Assembly (NCBI RefSeq): GCF_001905595.1
Contig: NZ_LIXI01000002.1
Location: 682,001-746,000, forward strand
Length of the DNA stretch: 64,000 nt
Direction: 5' to 3'
Source of the DNA: Streptomyces sp. CB00316
GTDB taxonomy: Bacteria; Actinomycetota; Actinomycetes; Streptomycetales; Streptomycetaceae
The translations under genes and the position numbers were made by a program. Below the pieces are notes generated by a model that saw nothing but the letters and a program-made list of their open reading frames with translations, was not told the origin of the DNA and did no database searches. The number at the start of each line of letters is the position of its first letter. Within the stretch, counting starts at the first letter, position 1. Below are positions 10,377 through 19,594 of the stretch, piece after piece.

Positions 10377-13300
10377 ATGTTTCACGTGAAACCGATCGAT
10401 CCGCGACTGCTGCGGTACGCCCGGGCCACCCGCTTCTTCCTGGCTGCCGTGGTGGCCCTCGGCCTGGTCGGCGCCGCGCTGGTGATCGCCCAGGCGATGC
10501 TCATCGCCGAGATCGTGGTGGGCGGGTTCGAGGACGGGCTCACGGTCACCGAGCTCGGTACCCCCCTGCTCCTGCTCGCGGCGGTCGCCGTCGGCCGCGC
10601 CCTGGTCGCCTGGCTCACCGAGCTGGCGGCCCACCGGGCGAGCGCGGCGGTCAAGTCCGAACTGCGCGGCCGGCTCCTGGAGCGGGCCGCGCTCCTGGGC
10701 CCCGGCTGGCTGAGCGGGCAGCGCACCGGCTCCCTGGTGGCGCTGGCGACCCGCGGGGTCGACGCGCTCGACGACTACTTCGCGCGCTATCTGCCGCAGC
10801 TCGGGCTCGCGGTGGTCGTGCCGGTGGCGGTGCTGGCCCGGATCGTCACCGAGGACTGGGTCTCGGCGGCGATCATCGTGGTCACGCTGCCCCTCATCCC
10901 CCTCTTCATGATCCTGATCGGCTGGGCCACCCAGTCCCGGATGGACCGGCAGTGGCAGCTGCTCTCCCGGCTCTCCGGCCACTTCCTGGACGTGGTCGCC
11001 GGGCTGCCGACGCTCAAGGTCTTCGGTCGCGCCAAGGCCCAGGCCGAGTCGATCCGCACCATCACCACGCAGTACCGCCGGGCCACCCTGCGCACCCTGC
11101 GGATCGCCTTCCTCTCCTCGTTCGCCCTGGAGCTGCTCGCAACCCTTTCGGTCGCGCTCGTCGCCGTCACCATCGGCATGCGGCTCGTGCACGGGGAGCT
11201 CGACCTCTACACCGGCCTGGTGGTCCTGATCCTGGCCCCGGAGGCGTATCTGCCGATCCGCCAGGTCGGGGCGCAGTACCACGCGGCGGCGGAGGGGCTC
11301 TCGGCCGCCGAGGAGATCTTCGCGGTCCTGGAGACCGAGCCCCGGGGAGCGGGCACCGAGGAGGTTCCTGACTCCACGCGCCTGGAGCTGGAGGGGGTGA
11401 CCGTACGCCACGAGGGCCGCACCGCCCCGTCGCTGGACGCCGCCTCCCTCACCGTCGAGCCGGGGGAGACCGTCGCCCTGGTCGGCCCGAGCGGCGTCGG
11501 CAAGTCCACCCTGCTGAACGTGGTCCTGGGGTTCGCCGTACCCGACGAGGGGCGCGTCCGGGTCGGCGGCCAGGACCTCGCGGAGCTGGACCTGGAGCGC
11601 TGGCGGAGCCGGATCGCCTGGGTCCCGCAGCGCCCGCACCTCTTCGCGGGCACGATCGCGGAGAACGTACGCCTCGCCCGACCCGACGCCGACGACGAGG
11701 CGGTGGTGGCGGCGCTGCGGGACGCGGGGGCGTACGACTTCGTCGCGGAGCTGCCCGACGGCGAGCGGAGCCTGCTGGGCGAGGACGGTGCCGGGCTCTC
11801 GGCGGGCCAGCGCCAGCGCCTCGCCCTGGCCCGAGCATTCCTGGCCGACCGGCCGCTGCTGCTCCTGGACGAGCCGACCGCGAGCCTGGACGGGGAGACG
11901 GAGGCGGGGGTCGTCGACGCCGTACGGAGGCTGGCGGCGGGCCGGACCGTGCTGCTGGTCGTCCACCGCCCGGCGCTGCTGGCGGTGGCGGACCGGGTGG
12001 TGACGCTGGAGCCACGCACCGTCGGCGTTTCCGATCCCATCGGGACGACCACGTCGCCCGGACTGCCCGTTCCACAGCCGCTCGCAGGGGGTGAGCCGTT
12101 GGACGCGCGGCCACCCGGGGATGTGCTGGAAGCGGCGGACCTGCTGGAGCCCGTGGACGTACGGGAGGGCGCGACCGAAGTCCTGCGGGAGACCGACGCC
12201 CGCCCCGGACGCGTCCTCGCGCGGGTCCGTGAGGCGGCCGGCGCGCAGCGCGGTCAGCTCGCTCTGGCGCTGCTGCTGGGCAGCCTCGCCGTGGGGTCGG
12301 CGGTGGGGCTCATGGCCGTCTCCGGCTGGCTGATCTCCCGCGCCTCCGAGCAGCCGCCGGTGCTCTACCTGATGATGGCCGTCACCGCGACGCGCGCGTT
12401 CGGCATCGGCCGGGCGGTCTTCCGGTACGCGGAGCGCCTCGTCTCCCACGACGCCGTGCTCAGGCTGCTCGCCGAACTCCGGGTGGCGGTCTACCGGGGC
12501 CTCGAACGGGTCGCGCCCGCCGGGCTGCGCTCGGTGCGCCGGGGCGACCTGCTCTCCCGGCTCGTCGCCGATGTGGACGCGCTCCAGGACTACTGGCTGC
12601 GCTGGCTGCTGCCCGCCGGGACCGCGCTCACGGTCTCCGTGGCCGCCGTCGGGTTCACGGGCTGGCTGCTGCCCGAGGCGGGCGTGATCCTGGCGGTCGG
12701 GCTGCTGGTCGCCGGGGTCGGCGTGCCGCTGGTCAGCGGTGCCGTCGCCCGCCGTACGGAGCGTCAACTGGCCCCCGCACGAGCCGCCCTGGCCACCCGG
12801 GTCACCGATCTCCTCGGCGGAACGGCCGAGTTGACCGTCGCCGGGGCGCTCCCGGCCCGGCAGGCCCACATGCGGGCGGCCGACGGCCTTCTGACCCGGA
12901 TCGCCTCCCGCGCGGCCACCGCGACGGCCCTGGGCGGCGGGCTCTCCGCCCTGGTCTGCGGGCTGACGGTGGTGGCCGCCGCGTCCGTCGCCGTCCCCGC
13001 CGTGAATGGCGGCCGACTGGCCGGCGTCGCGCTCGCGGTGGTGGTGCTCACCCCGCTCGCAGCCTTCGAAGCCGTCGCCGGAATGCCGCTCGCGGTGCAG
13101 TACCGCCAGCGGGTCCTGCGGAGCGCGGAGCGGGTGTACGAGGTGCTCGACGCCCCCGTACCCGTACGGGAGCCCGCGGCCCCGGCCGATGCGCCCGCCT
13201 CGCCGTTCCCCCTGGAGGTGCGGGGGCTGTCGGCCCACTACCCGGGAGCCCGCCACAACGCCCTGGAGTCGGTCGACCTGACGCTGGTGCCCGGCCGGCG

Positions 13301-13949
13301 TATCGCGGTCGTCGGCCCCTCCGGCTCCGGCAAGACGACGCTCGCGCAGGTGATCCTCCGCTTCCTGGACGCGTCCTCGGGGACGTACAGCCTCGGCGGT
13401 GTCGAGGCGACCGGCATGGACGGCGACACCGTGCGGCGCTCCGTCGGCCTGTGCGCCCAGGACGCCCACGTCTTCGACAGCTCCATCCGCGAGAACCTGC
13501 GGCTCGCCCGTACCAGCGCCACCGACGCCGAGCTGGACGACGCGCTCTCCCGGGCCCGGCTGCTGGAGTGGGTCCGCTCCCTGCCGGAGGGGCTCGACAC
13601 CCCGGTGGGCGAGCACGGTGCCCGGCTCTCCGGCGGTCAGCGCCAGCGCCTCGCCCTGGCCCGGGCGCTGCTGGCCGACTTCCCGGTCCTCGTCCTGGAC
13701 GAGCCGGCCGAACACCTGGACCTGGCGACCGCCGACGCGCTCACCGCCGACCTGCTGGCGGCGACCGAAGGGCGGACGACCGTCCTGATCACCCACCGGC
13801 TCGCCGGAGTCGAGGCGGTCGACGAGGTGCTGGTGCTGGACGCGGGACGGGTGGTGCAGCGCGGCCCGTACGCCGAGCTCGCCGCCGAGGACGGCCCGCT
13901 GCGCAGGATGGTGGAGCGGGAGGCGGAGACGGTGGCGACGGGGGCGTGA
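10377..13949 (+). CDS. cydCD: CydCD fused thiol-reductant ABC exporter
   Basis: A single 1190-aa polypeptide in which CydD (N-half) and CydC (C-half) are fused, as usual in Streptomyces. Each half has a six-helix membrane domain followed by an ATPase. Walker A motifs are GPSGVGKST (370-378) and GPSGSGKTT (980-988), with ABC signatures LSAGQRQRL and LSGGQRQRL. In E. coli the heterodimer exports cysteine/glutathione and is needed for cytochrome bd assembly. The start is ambiguous: ATG 10377 has GGGGG almost touching it, whereas GTG 10386, in frame, has better spacing. Both lie inside a parS site. Confidence 0.95.
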   Translation: MFHVKPIDPRLLRYARATRFFLAAVVALGLVGAALVIAQAMLIAEIVVGGFEDGLTVTELGTPLLLLAAVAVGRALVAWLTELAAHRASAAVKSELRGRLLERAALLGPGWLSGQRTGSLVALATRGVDALDDYFARYLPQLGLAVVVPVAVLARIVTEDWVSAAIIVVTLPLIPLFMILIGWATQSRMDRQWQLLSRLSGHFLDVVAGLPTLKVFGRAKAQAESIRTITTQYRRATLRTLRIAFLSSFALELLATLSVALVAVTIGMRLVHGELDLYTGLVVLILAPEAYLPIRQVGAQYHAAAEGLSAAEEIFAVLETEPRGAGTEEVPDSTRLELEGVTVRHEGRTAPSLDAASLTVEPGETVALVGPSGVGKSTLLNVVLGFAVPDEGRVRVGGQDLAELDLERWRSRIAWVPQRPHLFAGTIAENVRLARPDADDEAVVAALRDAGAYDFVAELPDGERSLLGEDGAGLSAGQRQRLALARAFLADRPLLLLDEPTASLDGETEAGVVDAVRRLAAGRTVLLVVHRPALLAVADRVVTLEPRTVGVSDPIGTTTSPGLPVPQPLAGGEPLDARPPGDVLEAADLLEPVDVREGATEVLRETDARPGRVLARVREAAGAQRGQLALALLLGSLAVGSAVGLMAVSGWLISRASEQPPVLYLMMAVTATRAFGIGRAVFRYAERLVSHDAVLRLLAELRVAVYRGLERVAPAGLRSVRRGDLLSRLVADVDALQDYWLRWLLPAGTALTVSVAAVGFTGWLLPEAGVILAVGLLVAGVGVPLVSGAVARRTERQLAPARAALATRVTDLLGGTAELTVAGALPARQAHMRAADGLLTRIASRAATATALGGGLSALVCGLTVVAAASVAVPAVNGGRLAGVALAVVVLTPLAAFEAVAGMPLAVQYRQRVLRSAERVYEVLDAPVPVREPAAPADAPASPFPLEVRGLSAHYPGARHNALESVDLTLVPGRRIAVVGPSGSGKTTLAQVILRFLDASSGTYSLGGVEATGMDGDTVRRSVGLCAQDAHVFDSSIRENLRLARTSATDAELDDALSRARLLEWVRSLPEGLDTPVGEHGARLSGGQRQRLALARALLADFPVLVLDEPAEHLDLATADALTADLLAATEGRTTVLITHRLAGVEAVDEVLVLDAGRVVQRGPYAELAAEDGPLRRMVEREAETVATGA
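10378..10393. promoter_or_regulatory. parS site overlapping cydCD start
   Basis: TGTTTCACGTGAAACC matches parS at 15 of 16 positions. It begins inside the cydCD start codon (ATG at 10377) and encodes the first residues MFHVKP. It lies 50 bp from the perfect parS. Confidence 0.88.
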
Positions 13950-14003
13950 GCCCGCGGGGGCCCTGGTGGATATACCCGACTTTCCTCCCCAATCACCACT
14001 AAC

Positions 14004-14009
14004 TAGGCT
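14004..14009 (+). promoter_or_regulatory. Possible -10 of the sensor kinase gene (leaderless)
   Basis: TAGGCT ends 7 bases before the ATG at 14016, with no ribosome site between. This fits a leaderless transcript starting at or next to the ATG. No good -35 was recognised. Confidence 0.35.
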
Positions 14010-14015
14010 CAGGTC

Positions 14016-15722
14016 ATGGTAGAGCCGGACCCGCAGGACCCACTCGATGCCGCTACCCAGGCTGCCCGCAGCCTGCAGGGCCTCTCCAACGAGCTCACCG
14101 CCCGGGTCCCGCAGCTCCTGGAGGCGATGCGTTCGGTCGGCACGGGGCTTCAGCTGCACTCCACCCTGGACCGCATCTGTGCGACCGCGGCCGAGCTCGC
14201 CCACGCCCGGTACGCCGCCATCGGCGTCGTCGGCGAGCCGGGCGAGGGGCTCTCCGACTTCGTCACCCACGGCGTCCCGGACGACGTGGTCCGGGCGATC
14301 GGGCGCGGACCCGACGGCCACCGGGGCCTGCTGGGCGCGCTGATCCACGACCCCGAACCCGTACGGCTGGCCGATCTGACCGGCGATCCGCGGTCCGCCG
14401 GATTTCCGGCGGGCCACCCCCGGATGCGGAGCTTCCTCGGCGTACCCATCCAGGTCCAGGGGGAGGTCTTCGGCAACCTCTACCTGACCGAGAAGCAGGA
14501 CGGCGGCGAGTTCAGCGACTACGACCTGCACCTGGTGCGGGTGCTCGCCACCGAGGCCGGGATCGCCATCGGCAACGCCCGGCTGTACGAGGCGGCGCGC
14601 CAGCGGGAGCGCTGGATCGACGGGTCGGTGGCGGTGACCACCGCCCTCCTCTCGGGCGGGGACGCCGACGACGCGCTCTCCGTCGTCGCCGAGCAGGCCC
14701 GCCACCTCGCCGATTCGGCAGCCGGGATCGTGCTGCTGCCCACGGAGGACGGCGGTCTGGAGATCGTCGCCGTCTCCGCCGACGACCCCTCGGACTCGCT
14801 CGGGGTGATCATCCCGGCCCGCTCCACGGTGGTGGCGAAGCTGCTGGCGGGCGAGGCGGTCTTCATCGAGGACTCGGCCACCGACAGCCGGATGGTCACC
14901 AGGCTGGCCGGCCGGTTCGGGCCCAGCATGCTGCTGCCGCTGCAGAGCGGCGGCCGGGTGCTCGGCGCCCTGGCGACGCCCCGGGCACGGGGGGCGCGCC
15001 CGTTCAGCCGGACCGAGCGGACGCTGGCCACCCAGTTCGCCTCGCAGGCCGCCCTCGCGCTGATGATGGCCGAGGCGCAGCGCGACCGGGAGCGGCTCGC
15101 GGTCTACGAGGACCGGGACCGGATCGCCCGCGACCTCCACGACCTCGTCATCCAGCGGCTGTTCGCCACCGGGATGATGCTGGAGAGCGCCCAGCGCAGG
15201 TCGGTGGTACCCGAGGTGCGGACCGGGGTGGGCCGGGCGGTCGACGAGCTGGACGTGACCATCCAGGAGATCCGTACGGCCATCTTCGCGCTCCAGCAGG
15301 AACCGGCCGAGGCCCCTTCGGGGCTCCGCACCCGGGTCCTGCGGGAGATCAACATGGCGGCGGTGCCGCTCGGCTTCAAGCCCTCGCACCGCTTCCTGGG
15401 CGCCGTGGACTCGCTCGTCGGCGAGCTGACCGGCAAGAACCTCGTCGCCGCGTTGCGCGAGGCCCTGTCCAACGCCTTCCGGCACGCCGGAGCCTCGGTG
15501 ATCGACGTGGTGGTCGACGCCACGGCGATCCTGCCGGACGGCCGGGCCGCGGTGCGTCTGTCGGTGTCCGACGACGGGGTGGGCATCCCGGAGGGCGGTC
15601 GCCGCAGCGGTCTGCGCAATCTGGCGCGCCGGGCCGAGTCGCTGGGCGGGGCGAGCTGGTTCGGCCCGGGCATCGGGGAGGACGGGGGCGGTACGACGGT
15701 GGTGTGGGAGTCGCCGCTGTGA
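14016..15722 (+). CDS. DevS/DosS-type GAF-GAF sensor histidine kinase
   Basis: A 568-aa soluble kinase with GAF-A (about 45-190), GAF-B (about 205-350), a HisKA_3 dimerisation domain with phospho-acceptor His375 (RIARDLHDLVIQR) and a C-terminal HATPase. GAF-A closely follows mycobacterial DevS. His134 in GHPRMRSFLG and Tyr156 in GNLYLTEK have the same 22-residue spacing as the DevS proximal heme ligand His149 and distal Tyr171. A heme-based O2/NO/CO or redox sensor is therefore likely. No response regulator lies beside it, so it is an orphan kinase whose partner is elsewhere. Its place just after cydABCD suits an oxygen-sensing role. Confidence 0.88.
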   Translation: MVEPDPQDPLDAATQAARSLQGLSNELTARVPQLLEAMRSVGTGLQLHSTLDRICATAAELAHARYAAIGVVGEPGEGLSDFVTHGVPDDVVRAIGRGPDGHRGLLGALIHDPEPVRLADLTGDPRSAGFPAGHPRMRSFLGVPIQVQGEVFGNLYLTEKQDGGEFSDYDLHLVRVLATEAGIAIGNARLYEAARQRERWIDGSVAVTTALLSGGDADDALSVVAEQARHLADSAAGIVLLPTEDGGLEIVAVSADDPSDSLGVIIPARSTVVAKLLAGEAVFIEDSATDSRMVTRLAGRFGPSMLLPLQSGGRVLGALATPRARGARPFSRTERTLATQFASQAALALMMAEAQRDRERLAVYEDRDRIARDLHDLVIQRLFATGMMLESAQRRSVVPEVRTGVGRAVDELDVTIQEIRTAIFALQQEPAEAPSGLRTRVLREINMAAVPLGFKPSHRFLGAVDSLVGELTGKNLVAALREALSNAFRHAGASVIDVVVDATAILPDGRAAVRLSVSDDGVGIPEGGRRSGLRNLARRAESLGGASWFGPGIGEDGGGTTVVWESPL

Positions 15723-15734
15723 GCCGGCGGCCCG

Positions 15735-16580
15735 TCAGCGGGCGGCGAGAATCCGCTCGATGACCACGGCCACGCCGTCGTCCTCGTTGGTGAGGGTCTG
15801 CCCCGAAGCGGCGGCCAGGGCGGCGGGGTGGGCGTTGCCCATCGCGTACGAGGTGCCGGCCCAGCCGAGCATCTCGACGTCGTTCGGCATGTCGCCGAAG
15901 GCGACCACCTCGGCGGCGGAGATGCCGCGCTCATCGCAACAGGCGGCGAGCGTACTGGCTTTGGAGACCCCGAGCCCGCTGACCTCCAGGAGCGCGGAGG
16001 GGCTGGAGCGGGTGATGGAGGCCCGCTCCCCGGACGCCGTACGGGCCAGGGCGAGGAAGGCGTCCGGGGGCATCTCGGTGTGGTGGGCGAGGAGTTTGAG
16101 TACGGGGGCGCCGTCGCCCGCCGCGTCCTCGTGCAGCAGCTTCTCCGCGATCGCGACCGTGGCGCCCGGGTCCAGGTGGAAGGGCGGGTAGGACGGCTCG
16201 TAGTTGATGCCGGTGGTCAGCTCGACGGCGAAGGAGGTGCCGGGGGCGGCGTCGCGCAGGGTGTGCACGACGTGCAGGGCGGCCTCGCGCTCCAGCGCCC
16301 GCACGGTGATCAGCTCGCGGTCCGCCCGCAGATCGGTGACCACGGCGCCGTTCGCGCAGATCGCCAGCCCGTGGCCCTGCACATGGTCGCTGACGACGCC
16401 CATCCAGCGGGCCGGCCTGCCGGTGACGAAGAAGACCTCGATCCCGGCCTCCTCGGCCGCGGCCAGCGCGGCGACGGTGCGCGCGGAGAGCGTCTTGTCG
16501 TCGCGCAGCAGGGTGCCGTCGAGGTCGGTCGCGATCAGCCGGGTCACGGCAGGCAGAGGCGCATCGGTAGCTGAGGTCAC
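15735..16580 (-). CDS. HAD-superfamily Cof-type phosphatase
   Basis: A 281-aa cytoplasmic hydrolase. HAD motif I is DLDGT (19-23), with the nucleophilic first Asp, and motif IV is GDMPNDVEML. A Cof-type cap lies between them, so it probably acts on sugar or cofactor phosphates. The GTG at 16580 was chosen because the family start lies just upstream of motif I; a longer frame to 16739 is not supported. It converges on the kinase gene with a 12-base gap. A paralogue with the same motifs is at 26499. Confidence 0.88.
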   Translation of the reverse strand: MTSATDAPLPAVTRLIATDLDGTLLRDDKTLSARTVAALAAAEEAGIEVFFVTGRPARWMGVVSDHVQGHGLAICANGAVVTDLRADRELITVRALEREAALHVVHTLRDAAPGTSFAVELTTGINYEPSYPPFHLDPGATVAIAEKLLHEDAAGDGAPVLKLLAHHTEMPPDAFLALARTASGERASITRSSPSALLEVSGLGVSKASTLAACCDERGISAAEVVAFGDMPNDVEMLGWAGTSYAMGNAHPAALAAASGQTLTNEDDGVAVVIERILAAR

Positions 16581-17036
16581 CCCGCCATTCTCGCCCACCG
16601 GGGTGCACGTGCGTGCGGAGGGGCGCACATTTGAGTGAGCGCGCGCCTGATCTGCGGAACATTCCTGCGGCATATGCCGAGAGGATGCGAGTGCGTCATC
16701 GGGCGGGTCCTGCCCACGCCTCCGCCGGTCCAGCTCCATCCCCCGGAGGTCTGGTCACCTCGGTCAAGCCTCGTTCACCCATCGCGGCCTGACCTGCGCA
16801 ACTGCGGCAAGGGGGGCAGGCAGGCCCACGTAGGCGCTTAGATCGGCTGGACGGCGACGCGAGCGCCGCCAGACGTGAGGTCGACACCGTGCACAGTGAC
16901 CTCGACGCCGAGAACCGCGGTGGTGAAGGGCAGCGTGTCGCCACGGTAGCGCCCTCCTCGCGGCGTCGGCGCGGTTTCCCGGACCTGCTCCCTCGACGCA
17001 TCCGTGGCGGCGGAAAGCCCGCGTATCGTCGGGGTC
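16581..17036. other. Intergenic region with a doubtful short ORF
   Basis: A 456-base gap between divergent genes. A 66-codon minus-strand frame (16838-17038) ends with a beta-rich stretch (TAVLGVEVTVHGVDLTS). Its ATG overlaps the LLM gene ATG on the opposite strand. It may be a remnant or a chance frame and is not called as a gene. Nothing else is seen. Confidence 0.4.
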
Positions 17037-17930
17037 ATGCGTCTGAGTACGGTGATCCTCCCCATCCACCCATGGGGCAAAGCACAGAAGACCTGGCGGC
17101 GGGCCGAAGACCTCGGATTCCACGCCGCGTACACGTACGACCACCTCTCGTGGCGGTCCTTCCGGGACGGACCGTGGTTCGGTGCCGTCCCCACGCTCAC
17201 GGCCGCAGCGACCGTAACGCAGAGCATCCGTTTGGGTACGCTGGTGACTTCGCCGAACTTCCGCCACCCCGTGACCCTGGCCAAGGAGCTGATCTCCCTG
17301 GACGACATCTCCGGTGGCCGGATCACCCTCGGCATCGGCGCCGGGGGCAGCGGGTTCGACGCCACCGCGCTGGGGCAGGAGGCGTGGACCCCGCGCGAGC
17401 GTGCCGACCGCTTCGGCGAGTTCGTCCCGCTCCTGGACCGCCTGCTCACCGAGGACGCGGTGACCCAGCCGGGGACGCACTACTCCGCCGTGGAGGCCCG
17501 CAACATCCCGGGCTGCGTACAGCGCCCCCGGCTGCCCTTCGCGGTCGCCGCGACCGGCCCGCGCGGTCTGAAGCTGGCAGCCCGGTACGGGCAGGCGTGG
17601 GTCACCACCGGCGACCCGAAGCTGTACGAGACCGGCACCCCCGAGCAGTCGGTGGAAGCTCTCCGGGAGCAGAGCAAGAGGCTCGCCGCCGCCTGTGAGG
17701 AGGTCGGCCGGGACGCCTCGGAGCTGGACCGGATCCTGCTCACCGGGTTCACCCCTGACCGCAACGCCCCGATGGAGTCGGTCGACGCCTTCGTCGACTT
17801 CGCGGGCCGCCACGCGGAGCTCGGGTTCACCGAGATCGCCATCCACGCCCCGATCCCGGACTCCGACTTCGACATCGATCCGGCGGTCTACGAGCGCATC
17901 GCGACGGAGGCGCCCGCCCAGCTGGCCTGA
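17037..17930 (+). CDS. LLM-class F420-dependent oxidoreductase
   Basis: A 297-aa luciferase-like TIM-barrel oxidoreductase. Family blocks include EDLGFHAAYTYDHLSW, RLGTLVTSPNFRHPV and GGRITLGIGAGGSGFDA. Members usually use F420H2 or FMN for hydride transfer; the substrate is not predictable. The ATG at 17037 begins the conserved first beta strand (MRLSTVILP); an upstream start at 17004 would add 11 residues without support. It converges with kptA 13 bases away. Confidence 0.87.
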   Translation: MRLSTVILPIHPWGKAQKTWRRAEDLGFHAAYTYDHLSWRSFRDGPWFGAVPTLTAAATVTQSIRLGTLVTSPNFRHPVTLAKELISLDDISGGRITLGIGAGGSGFDATALGQEAWTPRERADRFGEFVPLLDRLLTEDAVTQPGTHYSAVEARNIPGCVQRPRLPFAVAATGPRGLKLAARYGQAWVTTGDPKLYETGTPEQSVEALREQSKRLAAACEEVGRDASELDRILLTGFTPDRNAPMESVDAFVDFAGRHAELGFTEIAIHAPIPDSDFDIDPAVYERIATEAPAQLA

Positions 17931-17943
17931 CGGCCGGGAGGGG

Positions 17944-18486
17944 TCACCCGCGGAGCAGCAGGAACTCCGGCGGTACGGCGTCGGCGAGCCAGACCCCGTT
18001 GGCGCTGACCCGGAACACATGGCCGGCGCGGTGCATGGCGCCCGCGTCCACAGTGAGCACCAGGGGGCGGCCGCGCCGGGCGCCGACCCGGGTGGCCGTC
18101 TCGCGGTCGGGGGAGAGGTGGACGTGGTGGCGGGCCATGGGGTGCAGGCCCTCGGCGCGGATCGCGTCCAGCACCCGGGCCACCGTGCCGTGGTAGAGGT
18201 ACCCCGGCGGCTCCGCGGGCGGCAGGTCCAGGTCCACGGTGACGGTGTGGCCCTGGTTGGCGCGGATGCGGTCGCCGTCCACCGTGAAGCGGCGCTTGTC
18301 GTTGGCGGCGACCACGTGGTCGAGCTCGGCGCGGGTGATGGCGAAACCGTGCCGAGCCGCCGCGCGCAGCAGCGTCTCGACGCCCACCCAGCCGTTGTCG
18401 TCGAGGGCGATGCCGATGCGCTCCGGATCATGGCGCAGATGCTTCGAGAGGTACTTGGACACCTTGACGGTGCGACGTTCGTCCAT
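17944..18486 (-). CDS. kptA: RNA 2'-phosphotransferase (Tpt1/KptA)
   Basis: A 180-aa enzyme of the Tpt1/KptA family, which transfers an RNA 2'-phosphate to NAD+. The N-terminal winged-helix part (SKYLSKHLRHDP) and the ADP-ribosyltransferase-like part (YLYHGT, then HVHLSPD) are intact. Length is typical. In bacteria the physiological role is uncertain because tRNA splicing by this route is absent. Its promoter region contains the DnaA boxes at 18569-18622. Confidence 0.93.
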   Translation of the reverse strand: MDERRTVKVSKYLSKHLRHDPERIGIALDDNGWVGVETLLRAAARHGFAITRAELDHVVAANDKRRFTVDGDRIRANQGHTVTVDLDLPPAEPPGYLYHGTVARVLDAIRAEGLHPMARHHVHLSPDRETATRVGARRGRPLVLTVDAGAMHRAGHVFRVSANGVWLADAVPPEFLLLRG

Positions 18487-18568
18487 CCCGCCAGAGTGCC
18501 TGTGGGCTGTTCATCGGTGCATCCGGATTTCTTACAGGATTCTTTTCGTCTTTCTTCGCACCCATGTT

Positions 18569-18622
18569 TGATCCACAGCCAACTCCACTTATCCACAGAC
18601 TATTTCACGGTCCTGTGGACAA
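18569..18622. promoter_or_regulatory. DnaA-box cluster in kptA-merR gap
   Basis: Within 54 bases there are TTATCCACA (18589-18597), TGTGGACAA (18614-18622, the reverse of the Streptomyces box TTGTCCACA) and TGATCCACA (18569-18577, one mismatch). The gap of about 150 bases is markedly AT-richer than its surroundings. It fits a DnaA-binding cluster; H-type clusters on the oriC flank have been described in S. coelicolor, but equivalence is inference. Confidence 0.75.
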
Positions 18623-18634
18623 CTAGCCGATGAT

Positions 18635-19594
18635 TTAACCCTTTTCATCAACTTTGATGGCCATTGCGGGAGATGAGGCGAGAGCGTCCAAAGTGCGTGC
18701 CTGCACCTCCCGTTCGGCGGCCGCGGCGACGAAGGCCGCCACCTGGTCGGCGCCGACGAGATTCTGCACGGCCTGCGTTGTCCTCGCCGGAAGCAGCACC
18801 GGGCGGGTCTCGCTCCCTTCGATGGCGCCTTCTGGTGAGCCGAGGTGGTGATGGAGGTGCCGGGTGGCGAACACCCTCATGGCACGTGCCAGTTCGGCGT
18901 CCACCGTCTGCTGCGCGAGCGGTCGCAGCCGGCGCACCATCGACGCCGCCTCGGCCGCGTCGGAGTCGGTGGGCGGCCGGTGGCCGAGATAGCGGGCGAA
19001 GACGTGCTCGGTGGTGAACTCCAGGAAACGGGAGGCTATGTGTTCGACCTGGCCGCGAAGTTCCTTGAGATGGCCGGAGATCGCGAGCAGTGGGACGCCG
19101 GCGGCGTGCAACTCCACGGCCACCGACAGCTCTTGCGGGCTCGGTACGAGGAACTCGTCGGCCTTGCCCGGGACGCGCTCCAGCACCCCGAGCTCCACCG
19201 CCTCGGCGATCGCCTCGTCGTCCTGCGAGCCGCCGAACCTCGCGTCCAGCTCCTCGCGGGTGATCCGGTCGGCCTCCTCGTCGGTCCAGGGCCCGTGTAC
19301 CTCGGCTACCAGGCCGAGCACCCCGCCCAGCCCCCGCCCCGCGTCCCACGCCTCCAGCAGCTCCTTGATGCTGGCCAGGGTGTAGCCGCGCTCCAGCAGG
19401 TCCGCGATCTGCAGCAGGCGGGCCAGATGCGCCTCCCCGTACACGTTGGCCCGCCCGCGCCGCTCGGGCGTCGGCAGCAGCCCCCGGTCCTGGTACGCCC
19501 TGATCGTGCGCACCGTCGCCCCGCTGGCGTGGGCCAGGCCCTCGATCCGGTACTCGGTGGCGCTCCGGTCCCCCGCCGCCTCGCGCCCGCTCAC
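18635..19594 (-). CDS. MerR family transcriptional regulator
   Basis: A 319-aa regulator with an N-terminal MerR winged helix (about residues 15-85: EGLAHASGATVRTIRAYQ through RRGRANVYGEAHL) and a long C-terminal helical domain without Cys or His metal-binding clusters. A small-molecule or protein signal is therefore more likely than a metal. Its ATG overlaps the stop of the upstream hydrolase-SDR gene (ATGA), so it is the last gene of a translationally coupled three-gene operon. Confidence 0.88.
   Translation of the reverse strand: MSGREAAGDRSATEYRIEGLAHASGATVRTIRAYQDRGLLPTPERRGRANVYGEAHLARLLQIADLLERGYTLASIKELLEAWDAGRGLGGVLGLVAEVHGPWTDEEADRITREELDARFGGSQDDEAIAEAVELGVLERVPGKADEFLVPSPQELSVAVELHAAGVPLLAISGHLKELRGQVEHIASRFLEFTTEHVFARYLGHRPPTDSDAAEAASMVRRLRPLAQQTVDAELARAMRVFATRHLHHHLGSPEGAIEGSETRPVLLPARTTQAVQNLVGADQVAAFVAAAAEREVQARTLDALASSPAMAIKVDEKG

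Noticed and set aside
10332..15485. Very long minus-strand open frame opposite cydCD and the kinase gene
   Set aside because: It is a GC-bias shadow of two real plus-strand genes with clear domains; its translation is low-complexity Arg/Gly/Pro/Gln without motifs.
16838..17038. 66-codon minus-strand frame overlapping the LLM start
   Set aside because: Some beta-like character, but no ribosome site, no recognised family, and its ATG is only the palindromic CATG of the opposite gene.
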